Positions 47,501 through 56,650 of a DNA stretch of 64,000 nt are shown piece by piece (position 1 is the stretch's first letter; every line of letters starts with the position of its first letter). The notes below the pieces were generated by a model that did no database searches, was not told the DNA's origin, and worked only from the letters and a program-made list of their open reading frames with translations. This stretch comes from Onchidella celtica. Taxonomy: Eukaryota > Mollusca > Gastropoda > Systellommatophora > Onchidiidae. A program made the translations under genes and the position numbers. Where the stretch lies: positions 47,490,056 to 47,554,055 of the forward strand of contig OZ007570.1 of the NCBI GenBank assembly GCA_963931925.1, read 5' to 3'.

Positions 47501-49662
47501 GCAGATTTTATGAAAGTATAAGAACTGTGTCTACCCTGATAATACATATTACAAATCACCACTCTGGTAATAAAAAGTAATAACATCAAACCTTCTGGCC
47601 AGGAGCCTTTGTTAATGGACCCAGTTCATCTCCTCCACCTCCTCCTGCCCCCTTCTTTTTCTTGCCATCCTCTTTCACTTTTCCTTTCTTCTTGTTCACT
47701 GTAAAAATGAACATTCTTATATCTCAAAAAGCGCTAAAATTTACAATAAACCCTGCCTTGTTACAAGGGGTACATTCTCAGCTCACATTGTCATTCTTTA
47801 ATACAAGTAAATATCACATTTTACTTGTTATATCATAACGAAAGCATCAGGTAAAAATGTACACACATGACTGATCTGATGCCAGGAATGTTGATGGAAA
47901 AAGCTTATCCACTTAATTATATTACTCATACTAATGAAGTTTAACTGCTACAAACAGAAAATTCTACTTTATTCCTAACAAGTATCTCAATAAAATTAAT
48001 ACAAGATAATTTTAGAACTTATTTTGCGTGCCAATAAATGTTTAATTAAGTTTCATACTATTCTTGTCCACAGTGATCTTCTTCCTCTCTTCCAAAACCA
48101 TATTTTTATAGAACTCATCACAAGGATGATCCCAAATGCTGTCTCCTGTGGCAAAGTTGAAATAGTATACATCTCCAGTAGGCGTTTGACTGCAAAGGAA
48201 AAAACAACAGTGCCATAAAAGTATACTGGCACAGAATTATAAATCTCCAGCAACAGCAGAGGAACACAGAATATCACAGAGAATAAAGCCATATCGAAAT
48301 TTTACTGTGCAAGTAACTTAACTGAATCCTTTTTTTCAGTAAAGCACATAAAATTGTACAAATAATGACCATCTTGTAGCAGTAAATATATTAACAGTAA
48401 AAACCAAAAAATTATTTTACTAGCACAGGGAATAAAGTTGTTAAGTCATGGTAGGTCTGAATGCCACTTTGACAGACATTTTACAGAGGCAACGGTTGCC
48501 TTTCTGAAATTCTGGTGGGTGTCATTCCATAACATCTGATCACAGTGAAAGGAAAGCTTGACATTTGTAGTAAACAAGAGTGTAACAAGGTTTTCTCACT
48601 CTCCTGAAAAAAGCTTTGAAACAGAGATGCCTTCACTCCCTGAGGCCAGCAATTTATTGTCAAAAAAATGTCCAGTCCAGTCAAGCCAAAAAAGAAAGTC
48701 ACCAGAAACAACTGAAAATAGTCAGGCTTTCACACTATCCTATTCCACATACAGCATTTATATAACATTATTTTTAGTTATAAGAATCATTCTCATAACA
48801 CTGACATTGCTAATAGAGCAAAGTGTTATTATGCTTACCAAGGCCTCCAGTGTTCTGGAAGAGGAGCATTGATTCCTTCTCTTGCAACCCATAAAAGATG
48901 CTGTTCCTTATCTACTTCAATTCCTATTGAAGCTGCATACTCCATAATTTCTGTGGAAAATTCAGAATGAAATATTGAAAGAATGCTTCACAAAAACTAC
49001 ACTACTAATGCAAAATAAATTTACAAACGTCAGATAGCTCTTGAAATCATTGTGACACCCAAGACACAGGATATCGAGACAACCAATTCATCATTTTCCA
49101 TCCGCCGGCTTGTGCACGTACCATCCATGTCAACAATGCAACAATTCGCACCAAACCCCCTTCATAATTGAACGAAAAAGACTAGTACCACAGAGCTCTG
49201 TATCTATACGCGCACAAGCTGTGGACATATAGTGAAAGAAGGAATGGTCCGTCTCGGGTGACACTGCCATCCACTTCTTTTGACTTATAATGGCAGTGCA
49301 TTCATTAAAGAAAAAAAACAACACCAACAACTGATGCAGACCAGACATTTTCTTTTCACACAAAGTTACACTATTTCTAGCAAAATCTCTGTTAAATTAC
49401 AATCTCCAGCAGCTTAGAAAACAGAAGTCGAGTTAATTTTACAAACAGTTCTCCATAATAACAACAAATCTTATAGTAAATAGACAATTAAATGATGAAA
49501 TTAAATAACTATGTTTCAAGATAATAAACCACCCTATTCTCAGCCATTAATGAAAGGTATTATTTGTTACGAACAGATTTACACTGCATACATACCTTGC
49601 TCTGTTGGTTCATAGTTCTCATCGTAATCCTCTTCAAGGATCATCTGATCATTGACCATCAT
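19157..49662 (-). CDS. CEP164: Centrosomal protein of 164 kDa orthologue, complete 32-exon gene
   Basis: CEP164 is a distal-appendage protein of the mother centriole, needed for membrane docking and ciliogenesis; its N-terminal WW region binds the kinase TTBK2 (established for vertebrates). Exons, 5' to 3': 49596-49662, 48839-48950, 48059-48189, 47592-47698, 46613-46759, 46263-46370, 45596-45664, 44742-44825, 44073-44156, 39321-39448, 37840-37966, 37274-37371, 35724-35855, 33434-33551, 32452-32628, 31835-31954, 30627-30749, 29560-29703, 28396-28479, 27895-27963, 27013-27206, 26142-26374, 25738-25766, 25234-25310, 24261-24414, 23370-23531, 22822-22960, 21917-22075, 21407-21491, 20922-21001, 20007-20085, 19157-19328. 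All introns are GT-AG and every phase junction agrees: 3792 bases, 1263 residues, somewhat shorter than the human protein. The start is the first Met of [19 protein letters not shown], matching the family N-terminus. An untranslated first exon is expected near 51.3 kb. Confidence 0.93.
20466..20636 (-). mobile_element. SINE-like repeat with GTAAAGCGC tail, copy 3
   Basis: On the minus strand a (GA)n tract is followed by CTGTAAAGCGCCTCGAGTAA, GGGCACTATATAAATGATC and an ATT-rich end. This is the same modular order as the copies at 2215-2362 and 7755-7983. It lies in CEP164 intron 30, and the (CT)n run at 20563-20608 on the plus strand is its GA-rich body. Confidence 0.7.
23280..23346. repeat. 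Purine-rich A/G tract next to CEP164 exon 26
   Basis: An A-run followed by GGGGAGG-type purine sequence, less than 30 bases from the donor of exon 26. On the transcribed strand it is a pyrimidine tract just inside the intron. Confidence 0.8.
25385..25463. mobile_element. 79-bp foldback MITE with TA target duplication (Tc1/mariner type)
   Basis: Two 29-base arms (25385-25413 and 25435-25463) are reverse complements with one mismatch, separated by 21 bases. The arms start CAGGGTGGGCCAAAAGTAGG. TA flanks both sides (25383-25384, 25464-25465). The CAGGGTG start and TA target site are characteristic of mariner-like elements. The element is almost nothing but its two ends. It sits in CEP164 intron 23. 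Confidence 0.85.
26492..26580. repeat. (TG)n-(CG)n-(TGCG)n tract, CEP164 intron 21
   Basis: TG dinucleotides, then CGCGCG, then about twelve TGCG units, then TG again. Alternating purine-pyrimidine sequence of this kind is a classic Z-DNA former. Confidence 0.95.
27013..39448 (-). CDS. CEP164: CEP164 exons 10-21: central coiled-coil region
   Basis: Residues about 304-807, almost entirely Glu/Lys/Arg/Gln/Leu-rich heptad-like sequence: for example [74 protein letters not shown] and [18 protein letters not shown]. This matches the long central coiled coil of CEP164 orthologues, which supports multimerisation and appendage localisation. Introns here carry a SINE, a probable solo LTR, a hairpin repeat and several local duplications. 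Exon 14 is followed by a tandem repeat that stays open in frame into the intron. Confidence 0.88.
27273..27475. repeat. 102-bp tandem duplication, CEP164 intron 20
   Basis: 27273-27374 and 27375-27475 are nearly identical over about 100 bases, each starting GAAGAAA(C/T)TAAAAACG and ending CTTCCCACAGTTTT. Only a few substitutions separate them, so the duplication looks recent. Confidence 0.93.
30848..31237. repeat. Diverged tandem duplication of about 170 bp, CEP164 intron 16
   Basis: Segments 30848-31019 and 31072-31237 share GGAAATCTCTGC, AGCTACTGAACAACA, CTCTACACACA and CATGTTA blocks in the same order, spaced about 215-224 bases apart. They are clearly older than the 102-bp duplication at 27.3 kb. 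Confidence 0.75.
31361..31795 (+). mobile_element. tRNA-derived SINE, CEP164 intron 16
   Basis: The head (about 31363-31437) resembles a Gly/Glu-type tRNA. A box TGGTCTAGAGG lies at 31373-31383 and B box GGTTCAAAACC at 31416-31426, but the acceptor stem does not pair, so this is not a functional tRNA gene. A body with GTGCACATTGCGCACGTTAA follows, then an A-rich and a C-run segment. The end, AATTTCCCAAATGGGATTAA plus AGAATAC, resembles a molluscan SINE tail. It runs to within 40 bases of the donor end of exon 16 (31835-31954), on the strand opposite to CEP164. Confidence 0.8.
33128..33421. repeat. Five-copy tandem repeat of about 59 bp adjoining CEP164 exon 14
   Basis: On the minus strand five units begin AAAGGAAGATTTAC or a close variant and contain GTGCAGC and CATGCTTTCTAC. 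They start 12 bases after the exon 14 donor (exon ends at 33434). The first unit overlaps sequence that reads KEDLQAQ in the exon 14 frame, and that frame stays open through all five units down to 33131. Copies differ by substitutions and small indels. Confidence 0.88.
33770..34120. repeat. Degenerate tandem duplication of about 160 bp, CEP164 intron 13
   Basis: Blocks such as TCAATAGTTATCT / TCAACAGTTATCT, GCCATTATGGATA / GCCACTATGGATA and TTTGTGATGAC / TTTGTGCTGAC recur in order at a spacing of about 145-165 bases. Old and indel-rich; the boundaries are approximate. Confidence 0.55.
36850..37055 (-). mobile_element. Terminal-inverted-repeat element, family C, copy 2
   Basis: Read on the minus strand this shares AATTGGTAGGATTACCATAG plus GGGCGGGTT with the element at 9098-9310. 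It also has matching flanking order: CCAGCCAGC-type ends, AATGTCATTTCTATGTGCAA against AATACCATGAGCAGATT. It is more diverged at its ends than copy 1. It lies in CEP164 intron 12. Confidence 0.65.
38199..38819 (-). mobile_element. Probable solo LTR, CEP164 intron 10
   Basis: Read on the minus strand the 621-bp segment starts TGTAACTGTAGC and ends GCTGTTACA, a TG...CA layout with a six-base inverted terminus (TGTAAC/GTTACA). Inside are a TATA-like TTTATATATATAGACC and, downstream, TTTATT/AATTTATTG-type sequence. It is more CpG- and GC-rich than the surrounding intron. No matching 5-base target duplication is seen (TGTGG against GTAAC), and there is no internal gag-pol. Hence only probable. Confidence 0.55.
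39055..39256 (+). repeat. Interspersed repeat family A, copy 2
   Basis: This matches the minus strand of 1240-1466 over its whole length, including TTATGCCATTATGATTCTAT and CAGGAATGCAATG. It ends about 65 bases before the donor side of CEP164 exon 10 (39321). No coding capacity. Confidence 0.8.
39544..39678. repeat. 45-bp inverted repeat (hairpin), CEP164 intron 9
   Basis: Arms 39544-39588 and 39634-39678 are reverse complements at about 40 of 45 positions, separated by 45 bases. Each arm contains AGTTGT(A/G)TGTAGCAAAGCCTC or its complement. No clear target duplication flanks it. It could be a foldback element or a source of hairpin RNA in the CEP164 pre-mRNA. Confidence 0.8.
44073..47698 (-). 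CDS. CEP164: CEP164 exons 4-9: basic and acidic low-complexity linker
   Basis: Residues about 104-303. Exon 4 is Lys-rich ([15 protein letters not shown]) followed by a Gly run and [12 protein letters not shown]. Exon 5 carries LNPLS and [10 protein letters not shown], similar to the LGPL-type motifs of the family. Exons 6-8 are acidic and Ser-rich ([29 protein letters not shown]). Exon 9 reads [20 protein letters not shown]. Junctions after exon 4 are all phase 0, so exons 5-9 could be skipped singly without a frameshift. Confidence 0.88.
48059..49662 (-). CDS. CEP164: CEP164 exons 1-3: N-terminal segment and WW domain
   Basis: These three exons encode residues 1 to about 103. The segment [14 protein letters not shown], then an alpha-helical stretch ending [14 protein letters not shown], leads into a WW domain at about residues 53-83. 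The first Trp is W57, the Tyr pair is Y68-Y69 in [11 protein letters not shown], the second Trp is W79 and the closing Pro is P82 in WDHPCDE. In vertebrate CEP164 this region docks TTBK2, and the equivalent aromatic residues are present here. The exon 2/3 junction splits the Cys60 codon (phase 2). Conservation here is the strongest evidence for the gene's identity. Confidence 0.95.
49050..49259 (+). mobile_element. Interspersed MITE-like repeat family B, copy 2
   Basis: This aligns with 1492-1717 in the same orientation, sharing GACACAGGATA, CATTTTCC, GTACCACAGAGCTCTGT-like sequence, ACGCGCACAAGCTGTGGA and AGTGAAAGAAGGAATGGT. It lacks an internal GAGTAGTACTCACCGTG segment present in copy 1. 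It lies in CEP164 intron 1 and carries the same inverted end motif (CGAGAC near both ends). Confidence 0.78.
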
Positions 49663-51359
49663 CTTGACAACTTGTCTTGATTTGTAACTCGTACACAAAA
49701 GAATCTAAGTAAATTGCTCACACATTCAAGCAACTGTTCCTGTACTCTAAAAGACTCTGTGTCTTCTGTCTTCCCAGTAAAAATTATAAATTGATAATTT
49801 GTCTGACATAAGCTCCCGTTGAATAACAATATATGATATCTATACTGTGGCAAAGTCTGTCATATGAAGATAGACCAGCATTCACTGTAATCTCAGCATT
49901 TCATCAGGCAACAGAACGGTGAGCTTTTTCCTGCCAAGCCATTATTTTGCCTGGAGAAAAAAAGAAACCAGCTAATAGCTTACAGCTGCAATAAAAACGG
50001 GAAGGCAAACACAATAACAATAGAAACCTATAGATGACCCATGTGCATGACCCTCTGGTCAATAGACATGTAAAACTGAGAACAAGAACAGTTCAATATA
50101 AAGAATCATTTTGGCTAATTTCAAAACAAAAGAAATTGCTCATTATGTATTGTATCTGTAACTTTTATATGACATTCATGAGCTTATACTCATAAGTGTA
50201 ATACATGTACTAATAACAATTTAAGTCGTATGAAATGACAACCAAACAGGCAGGCATAGAAATAGTGGGTATCACAAGTCAGGATAATTCTGACTACTGT
50301 TCTGACAAATCCATCTCCTTTGATATCAGTGCGTCCCAGGACAAGCAATTCATTTAGCATCATGTTGAAGATGGGTACGCCTAAGTGAAAAGCACTGTCG
50401 GGATAAAATGTTATAAAATTGCAGCACACAGTGAAATGGATGACAATGGGGAATTTCATAATCACTAATTACAAAAGTGTGACGAGTTTTATATCCAGGC
50501 CACTCAGTCCTTATTCCTTATCCGGGTCTTAATCTCATTCCTGATCCTATCTCTTACCTTTTCAACCAGACAATAAAATTTACATTACTACTGAGTTTGA
50601 TATTTGCAAGTGACCACAGCTCATTCCTGGTGCCCCTTCTGTCTCCATGATAGTTGATTCTGCTCCAGAAGAATTTGAATTGTATTTCAAAGGTTGCATT
50701 TGTGGCCACATTGTGTTTAATTTAAATGCATGGTTGGCAGTTCTAATGGCACGGTAAATTGCTAAAAAGTATCTTCAAAACACATTTATTCCGGTGCTGG
50801 ACTATGTCATATTAACTGATGACTAACTTGACTTATTCAATGGGGCTAGGCCAAAGAGATAGAATGGTAAACTACCTGGGCTAGGCCTAGAATCTACACC
50901 TAGTGAATTTGCTAGCCTGGGCATGTCCACATCCATTTTTAAATGGTCCCAAATCCTTGCTGCCTTCTGCAAAAATTGTTCAGGTAATATGAAATTAACA
51001 CTGCTTTAAAAAATTTTGCCTTCACTACTGAAAACTTTACCTGCAAATGGTGACAATTTAGAAACTTTGGAAAAATTCTGAACATTTTCTCGGTGGTCGC
51101 CAAGCTCAACAAATTAGTGGGTTCTTCCAAAACATGGATTTCAGGTTTAACAAAATTGCAGCGCAGTCTTCCTGTTTGGTTAACGAAATAAATCTTCGAT
51201 TCTCATTGACCTGAGTGGAAAAAAAAATAAACAGACTGAAAATTATTATAATGACCTTAATTTACTCTATTATGGACATGTAAGTTAAAGGAAACTGTGT
51301 GCACAATATTTCAAACTTGTGCAACTATTCCTGCCATTCAAGTACTAATTTGAGTGAAG
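49663..51359. other. CEP164 5' region between promoter and first coding exon
   Basis: No coding exon is seen. On the minus strand TTTTTCCACTCAG before 51213 has the form of a splice acceptor and could precede a 5' untranslated exon, but no matching donor or continuation to the start codon at 49662 could be fixed. The rest is AT-rich intron-like sequence. Confidence 0.4.
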
Positions 51360-51440
51360 TCGGTTTGGACGACACGGACAAAAAGACAACTGATCACGTG
51401 ATATTGTTTGCAAACATGGCGGCGAAGTTGGAGTAACTTT
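51360..51440. promoter_or_regulatory. Head-to-head promoter of CEP164 and an unnamed plus-strand gene
   Basis: The palindromic E-box CACGTG (51395-51400, in context TCACGTGA) lies 15 bases before CAAACATGGCGGC (51411-51423). The latter closely matches the YY1 site found just downstream of start sites in TATA-less promoters. No TATA box is evident. The divergent coding starts (49662 minus, 51532 plus) and a GC-richer patch support a shared promoter. Start sites are inferred, not mapped. Confidence 0.55.
51416..51436 (+). CDS. Six-codon upstream ORF in the unnamed gene's leader
   Basis: ATG-GCG-GCG-AAG-TTG-GAG-TAA (Met-Ala-Ala-Lys-Leu-Glu) overlaps the YY1-type motif, 95 bases before the main ATG at 51532. 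It would be translated only if transcription starts upstream of 51416. If start sites fall inside the motif, the uORF is lost. The context (C at -1, A at -3) is favourable. Confidence 0.35.
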   Translation: MAAKLE

Positions 51441-51531
51441 TTCCTTTACTGTGTTTGAAACATCTTGCAACTTTGTGTTAGTTGATTTCTGATTGTAAAA
51501 TGGATTAAATGTGTTACCAAATAGTTGGAAC

Positions 51532-51706
51532 ATGGCGTCTGGGGATACCTCGGCTACAACAAATACAACTCGGGAGTTTTTACGTTCATTTTCAGTGATC
51601 GAAGATGTGGAATCGGAGTCGGATTCTGACTTCGACGAACTTACGCCTATACCAGAAACACCTGGAGACGGCCTGGAAGATAACCCTGAAAATGAGGTTG
51701 ATGGTG
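51532..51706 (+). CDS. First coding exon of an unrecognised acidic, Ser-rich protein (partial)
   Basis: The ATG at 51532 (context GGAACATGG, good) opens 58 codons ending at a consensus donor GTGAGT (51707), phase 1. The peptide starts MASGDTSATTNTTREFLRSF and continues with [20 protein letters not shown] and PETPGDGLEDNPENEVDGG. It has a short hydrophobic/basic segment, then an acidic Ser/Asp/Glu stretch with casein-kinase-2-like sites and a TP motif. No domain is recognisable. Continuing exons were not found before the window end, so intron 1 would exceed 12 kb. Frame, codon use and promoter position support a real gene; its function is unknown. Confidence 0.65.
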
Positions 51707-54418
51707 GTGAGTTTCGTTACATTTCTATAGAAAATGAATTTGTCCCAATAGAATTTTACTCAGAGTTCAAAGGAACTTCACAGTTTTATAAGTTTAAAGT
51801 TTTGTAATTTATGAAAAACTGACTGATCATTTGTAACATTTTTAACGATATGGATGGGCACGTAAATGTAACGGATAAAAGGAAATGATCTGGATAGACT
51901 CTGTAATATGTTTACAACGGGAAAATTGATTTTGATTTTTATAAAAAACACCTAAGGCAGGAACAAGATTATTACAGATATTGCCTTTTTTTTGGCAATT
52001 TGTATAAAAAATAGTTTTTAAACCCAAAGATTGTAGCATATTCACTAATATAGTAATAACCAGTTACAATGCTTTAAATTATCTTGTTCGCCTGGTATTT
52101 TTGGCAATTTTTTAAAAACTAAGTTTGCTTAAAACTACTTTCAAAAATATCTCGGGGCACTACCCTTTCATTTTGGAAGAAGGGATTGATTATGAGTTTT
52201 TTGTATAGATGTTAACTGGTCAAGGAAGTGGTTTTAAAGGTAACGGTAACTTGCCAGTTAATTATTATATTATTATTATTTTTATTTTTTTTGGTAGGCC
52301 CAACTGAGTCATAGTTGTTCTTTTTAGGTAAATTATTTAAAAACTTAAAGTTGTGAAATGATGTTAAATTACAATATTGTCACTGAATTTTAAGGAGTGC
52401 CTTTATATATTACATCTTCAACAATTTAAATTTGTAAAATGTTAATTAATCTGAATGAACATTATATAAAGACAGTAGAAAAGATTTTTTTTTAGACTGT
52501 ACTATGTATTAATTACTATAATAAGTAGTAGAGAGCAATAATTTTTTTCTAACAATAAAAACTTGTAAAGTGACATCAAACATTCTTAATTTTTCTGTAA
52601 TATTCTTTAGATGCATTTCTTATTTGAAAAGAATTAACCACACAAGAATTCTGTAATATAGTAAGGTGGAATTTGAATGAATCTCACATTAAATGAAATT
52701 GCACATTTCAGTTAGTTGTGATTGTTTGTATCATTCTTTTTCTCCTGTGCACCCATATGATATATTTGTTGTATAATTTAATGGATTTGGAAAGCATAAT
52801 ATATTAAATCAGAGTTTAAAAACTGCAATACATTTGAGTCTTTGACTTTAACAGAGAGTGACATTCTGTATTTAACGGAATATTACTGCAGACTAGAGCA
52901 TGTATTGTAATATTTTAATAAGTATACATATTGGATCTTTTTAACATTTCATGAACTATTGCATGTGGTCTTCATGAGTAATTTTTATCCCTTGTTTCTT
53001 TCTGCATGTCACTTCAAGTCTTTTCCGTTGAGACAGGTTTTCAAAATTTTGCAACTTCAAGTGGTAGTGGTATGCAAAAATAATAATAATAACTTTTCTG
53101 AAGCCTGCATAACAGTACTTTTCATTAACCTTTGGCAGTGTATTTGGTTTATGGTGCAGTGTTCATGTTGCAGCAATAACAAACTCAAGTAACAGTGCTT
53201 GTTCAATGTATTCGGTTCCTTAGTTTTACTTAATATTATAGTGTAATCATTATTTTTCATTACTTTGGGTTCAGTGTCTTTTGTTTTTAAAACAGCATAT
53301 ATTATGAAGTTGTCCAGAAATAATCTGTACTCTCTAGCTGTATTGCTATATAATTAGTATAAAAATGACTGTAATCGACCCTTTCAAATTTCCTATCTAG
53401 ATGCTAGTGACTAATACTAGTAATATTCTTAGTCATGTATTGTGCCAGAGGAATTGGTGCATTTTGTCTTTACTTTCTTCCAGAGTTAAACAGCTGGAGG
53501 ATACAATATAATATATATTTTATACATAATATGCATTACATCTCTCATTTTGTAATGTGAAATGAGTGAGAACTAGAAGAATGATATCTGAGCCAGATTG
53601 AATAATTGAGAGCAAGAGCATGTTCTGACAGTGAAAGACAGTTTATCTTTGCTGATCTTGTTTGTTATGCTGACTGGTTACACTTCTGTCTGAGAAATGG
53701 GAAATTAGAAATTCTAAAAATAGGGTTCAAGAGCTTTCATCAGGGGGAAAGGAAAGATCTGGATCAAAGCAGATTTGGAATTTCCAGTATGATAGCCAGA
53801 ATCCTACCAAAATGTACTTAAGTTTTGTTTAGGCCACTGTAGAAATTCTTTCCTAGTCACAAAAATCGAAAAGACAGAAAGGGGGGGGGGGGGGGGCTGC
53901 AAAATATAGAAATTAACAGTTTGACCACAAAAAATTGTTTTGTATTATTTTTATTACTGTCCAGCCAGTTCGAAGTCATTGCGTTGCTCCGCTATACAGG
54001 CCTGTTCTATTCCATTTAAATTAGTGTGTCAGTTTTGGTGTCCATAGTAATGAGAGTTAGGGCTGGCACCAGTGGAAGGGCCCGTCGCGTTGTTACACTT
54101 CTCTGATAGCGTTCTGTCATCGTTTAATGGTTTTCTTGAACTACGTACAGGATCGTCGCTGTACGTCTTTTTTCTTTTTTATCTCCTTGATAAACTCCCA
54201 ATTCAAATATGACAAGTGCATTATAAAGTGTATATATATCAGTTATCACTCAGGGTCGTTCTGTATGCCATTGTCTGTTTGTGTCCTTTCCCCCCTCCCC
54301 GCCCTCAGAGATAATGTTGCTGGTACTATAGATAAAGAAATGAGTCAGTTTAAAACGCTGCTTTTGCCCATCCAGCGGACAAGATTGCAGTAGGATTCAT
54401 CGCTATTATATCAGACAT

Positions 54419-54728
54419 CAGTACAGAACCTAGAAATAAAGCCCGTCTATAGTAAAATCCAGTCAGTTGAGTCTGGCATTCTTACATTGACAAATTTGCT
54501 CTCATGGAGACATAACAGAGAATTGAGAGCTTAAAAATAGACTCCGAAAATATTATTCATGGGTGTTTGACAGCAGTATAGAACACAGAAACAAAACCTG
54601 TCTGTAGTAAAACCTAGTAATTTGAACCCGGCTCTCTTATATGTACTGAGAAATCAGTTGTCATGGAGAAATAGCAGAAAATTGAGAGCTTATCTCCGTA
54701 AATTTTATTATATGTAATTTGATCGCAA
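54419..54728. repeat. Diverged 155-bp tandem duplication
   Basis: Two copies starting at 54419 and 54574 share CAGTA(C/T)AGAAC, GTCT(A/G)TAGTAAAA, TCATGGAGA(C/A)ATA and AATTGAGAGCTTA in order. Roughly three quarters of positions match by eye. Confidence 0.75.
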
Positions 54729-54789
54729 AATGCCGTTTCTTACCTCTTCTTGCAAGACGTGATAAACATGCAGGAAAAATACAAGAAAA

Positions 54790-54930
54790 GAGGGCAAATA
54801 GCCATGGGCTTAGACAGAGGGTCAAGCAGCCATGGGCTTAGAGGGCCAATAGCCTTAGATCAAGAGGGCCAATAGCCTTAGATCAAGAGGGCCAATAGCC
54901 TTAGATCAAGAGGGCCAAAAAGACTTAGGC
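54790..54930. repeat. 23-bp tandem repeat
   Basis: Three exact units of GAGGGCCAATAGCCTTAGAT plus CAA (54841-54909) are followed by a partial fourth. Two diverged units with GCCATGGGCTTAGA (from about 54790) precede them. Confidence 0.92.
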
Positions 54931-55914
54931 TGGGGCCTTCGAGAAACAAAAATCTTCATCGTCCTCTTCTCTGCCCCCCCCCCCTCCTTTTCTCCCCCGA
55001 TACACTTTCAGTCCCAGTCTGTGTATAGATAGTAGGCCTACATGTATGTATTATCTGGGTGAGAAAAGTGGGGGGGGGGGGGGGGGGGCTCGTTGAAAAA
55101 AGTGAGAGGAAGGGCGATGAAACGCAGACAGGTTGCCGCTGCTGTGGGCAGTAATTTGCATGTTTACATTGTATCGACATTTAGAGTACATCGGCCGATA
55201 TGGATGACGATATTTCCCGGGGAGAAATTGATTTTGTGAAAACCACAGTGACAGGTTTATTCGACAGACTCATCACTGATTGCCACGTCACATCGGACAT
55301 TTGATATAAAATTCAACCAAGAATAAGTTTCAGTTTGGAGAGAGCACGTCGACGCGATAACGGTCACATTGTGCTGAGAAGAAACAAACCGTTAGTCAGA
55401 ATATAACAGGCAGAGAAATAGGACAGGAGACGACGCTACCAGAAGACCTTCAACAAAGAAAGAGCATCGTAAAACATTACATTTAAAAATCTTTGACCTT
55501 TCTTTAAAAAGTTGCATTTTAAAAAAAAACAACATTTATTCACCTTCGCCATTTATTCACATTTTATTTTTGTTTATCGGAAACTAGGGTTTTGTATTAA
55601 TAACGCAGAGATGTGTGGTAGTAAGCCAGTAGGATCATATTTGTTGACTGGAATATCACCAATGGAATATCGACGTTACCGACATTTCTCCCAAATGTCA
55701 AAGTTCAAGTGTTTCTATTGTGGTCATAATATAAATTTACGGTATTTTATACCGGCAGATAATTGTCAGTTTTCGTATCTTGAAACTTGAAAATGCTATT
55801 ATTATTAACGGCGATTTTTTTTTTTTCTCTCCTGTTCTTTGAAACACGAGGCCAGACTACGTGTATCAGCGGACAAAACGTGGAGATACCTACCTGTCCG
55901 TTTGTCTGCCTGTC

Positions 55915-55918
<4 letters not shown>

Positions 55919-56011
<93 letters not shown>

Positions 56012-56018
56012 CTCTCTT
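55919..56018. repeat. (CT)n microsatellite
   Basis: About 100 bases of CT dinucleotide, followed by diverged CT and a C-run at about 56038-56047. Confidence 0.97.
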
Positions 56019-56451
56019 TCTTCCTCTTTGTTTCTGCCCCCCCCCCCACTCTTTCTCTTTATTTCTCTCTCGCTCGCTCTCTGAGGAGTTCAAAACGCGG
56101 TGGGTTAAGTTATGCTGTCGTGTCTGTAGATCCTTTGACACGCAGAGAAGAAAAGGAAGGAGAGGGAAGGCAAGAGAAGTAGCGATTGATCCGAAATTTC
56201 TCACCTCACGCCTCGACATGATAATAACATAAATATTGAGAGATCTCGAAGGCCCGGCGATTGCAACAGATGACGAAGTCAGCGATTCGAAATTGATATT
56301 AAGTTGGCCTGACTGCACTTCATTGAGCGTTACACAGCTTGCAATATACAGGGTATTTGCTTACGAGATGAATTCAGTAGTTAAAGGACAAAGATTGCCG
56401 TATATGCATTTATTATATGCCAATCAATTACAAAAACCAATAAGCTCTTGT

Positions 56452-56650
56452 GCGTGGTTATTCCGTGAGTTTAGCGTAACTTACGAATCCAAACAAACGA
56501 GACGAAATGAAGCTAGTAGACGTTTGCGTGGTTATTCGCGAGTTCAGAGTAACCTGCAACTCCAAACCAACGAAACAAAATGAAGCTAGTAGATGTTTGC
56601 TTAGTTATTCGTGAGTTTAGTGTAAATTACAAATTCATCCTTACAAACGA
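56452..56650. repeat. Three-copy tandem repeat of about 75 bp
   Basis: Units contain GTGGTTATTC(C/G)(G/C)GAGTT, AC(T)CCAAAC-AACGA and AAATGAAGCTAGTAGA, spaced about 73-75 bases. The third copy decays after GTTATTCGTGAGTTTAG. A reading frame crosses the array, but its composition gives no reason to call it coding. Confidence 0.85.

Noticed and set aside
53606..53821. 71-codon plus-strand frame as exon 2 of the unnamed gene
   Set aside because: No acceptor fits phase 1 and the composition is intron-like.
55200..55304. Small ORF MDDDISRGEIDFVKTTVTGL continuing to a TGA, as an alternative first exon
   Set aside because: The codons look plausible, but the only donor (GTTTAT) is weak and there is no promoter signal. 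It does not join the 51706 donor, since phase 1 gives a stop.
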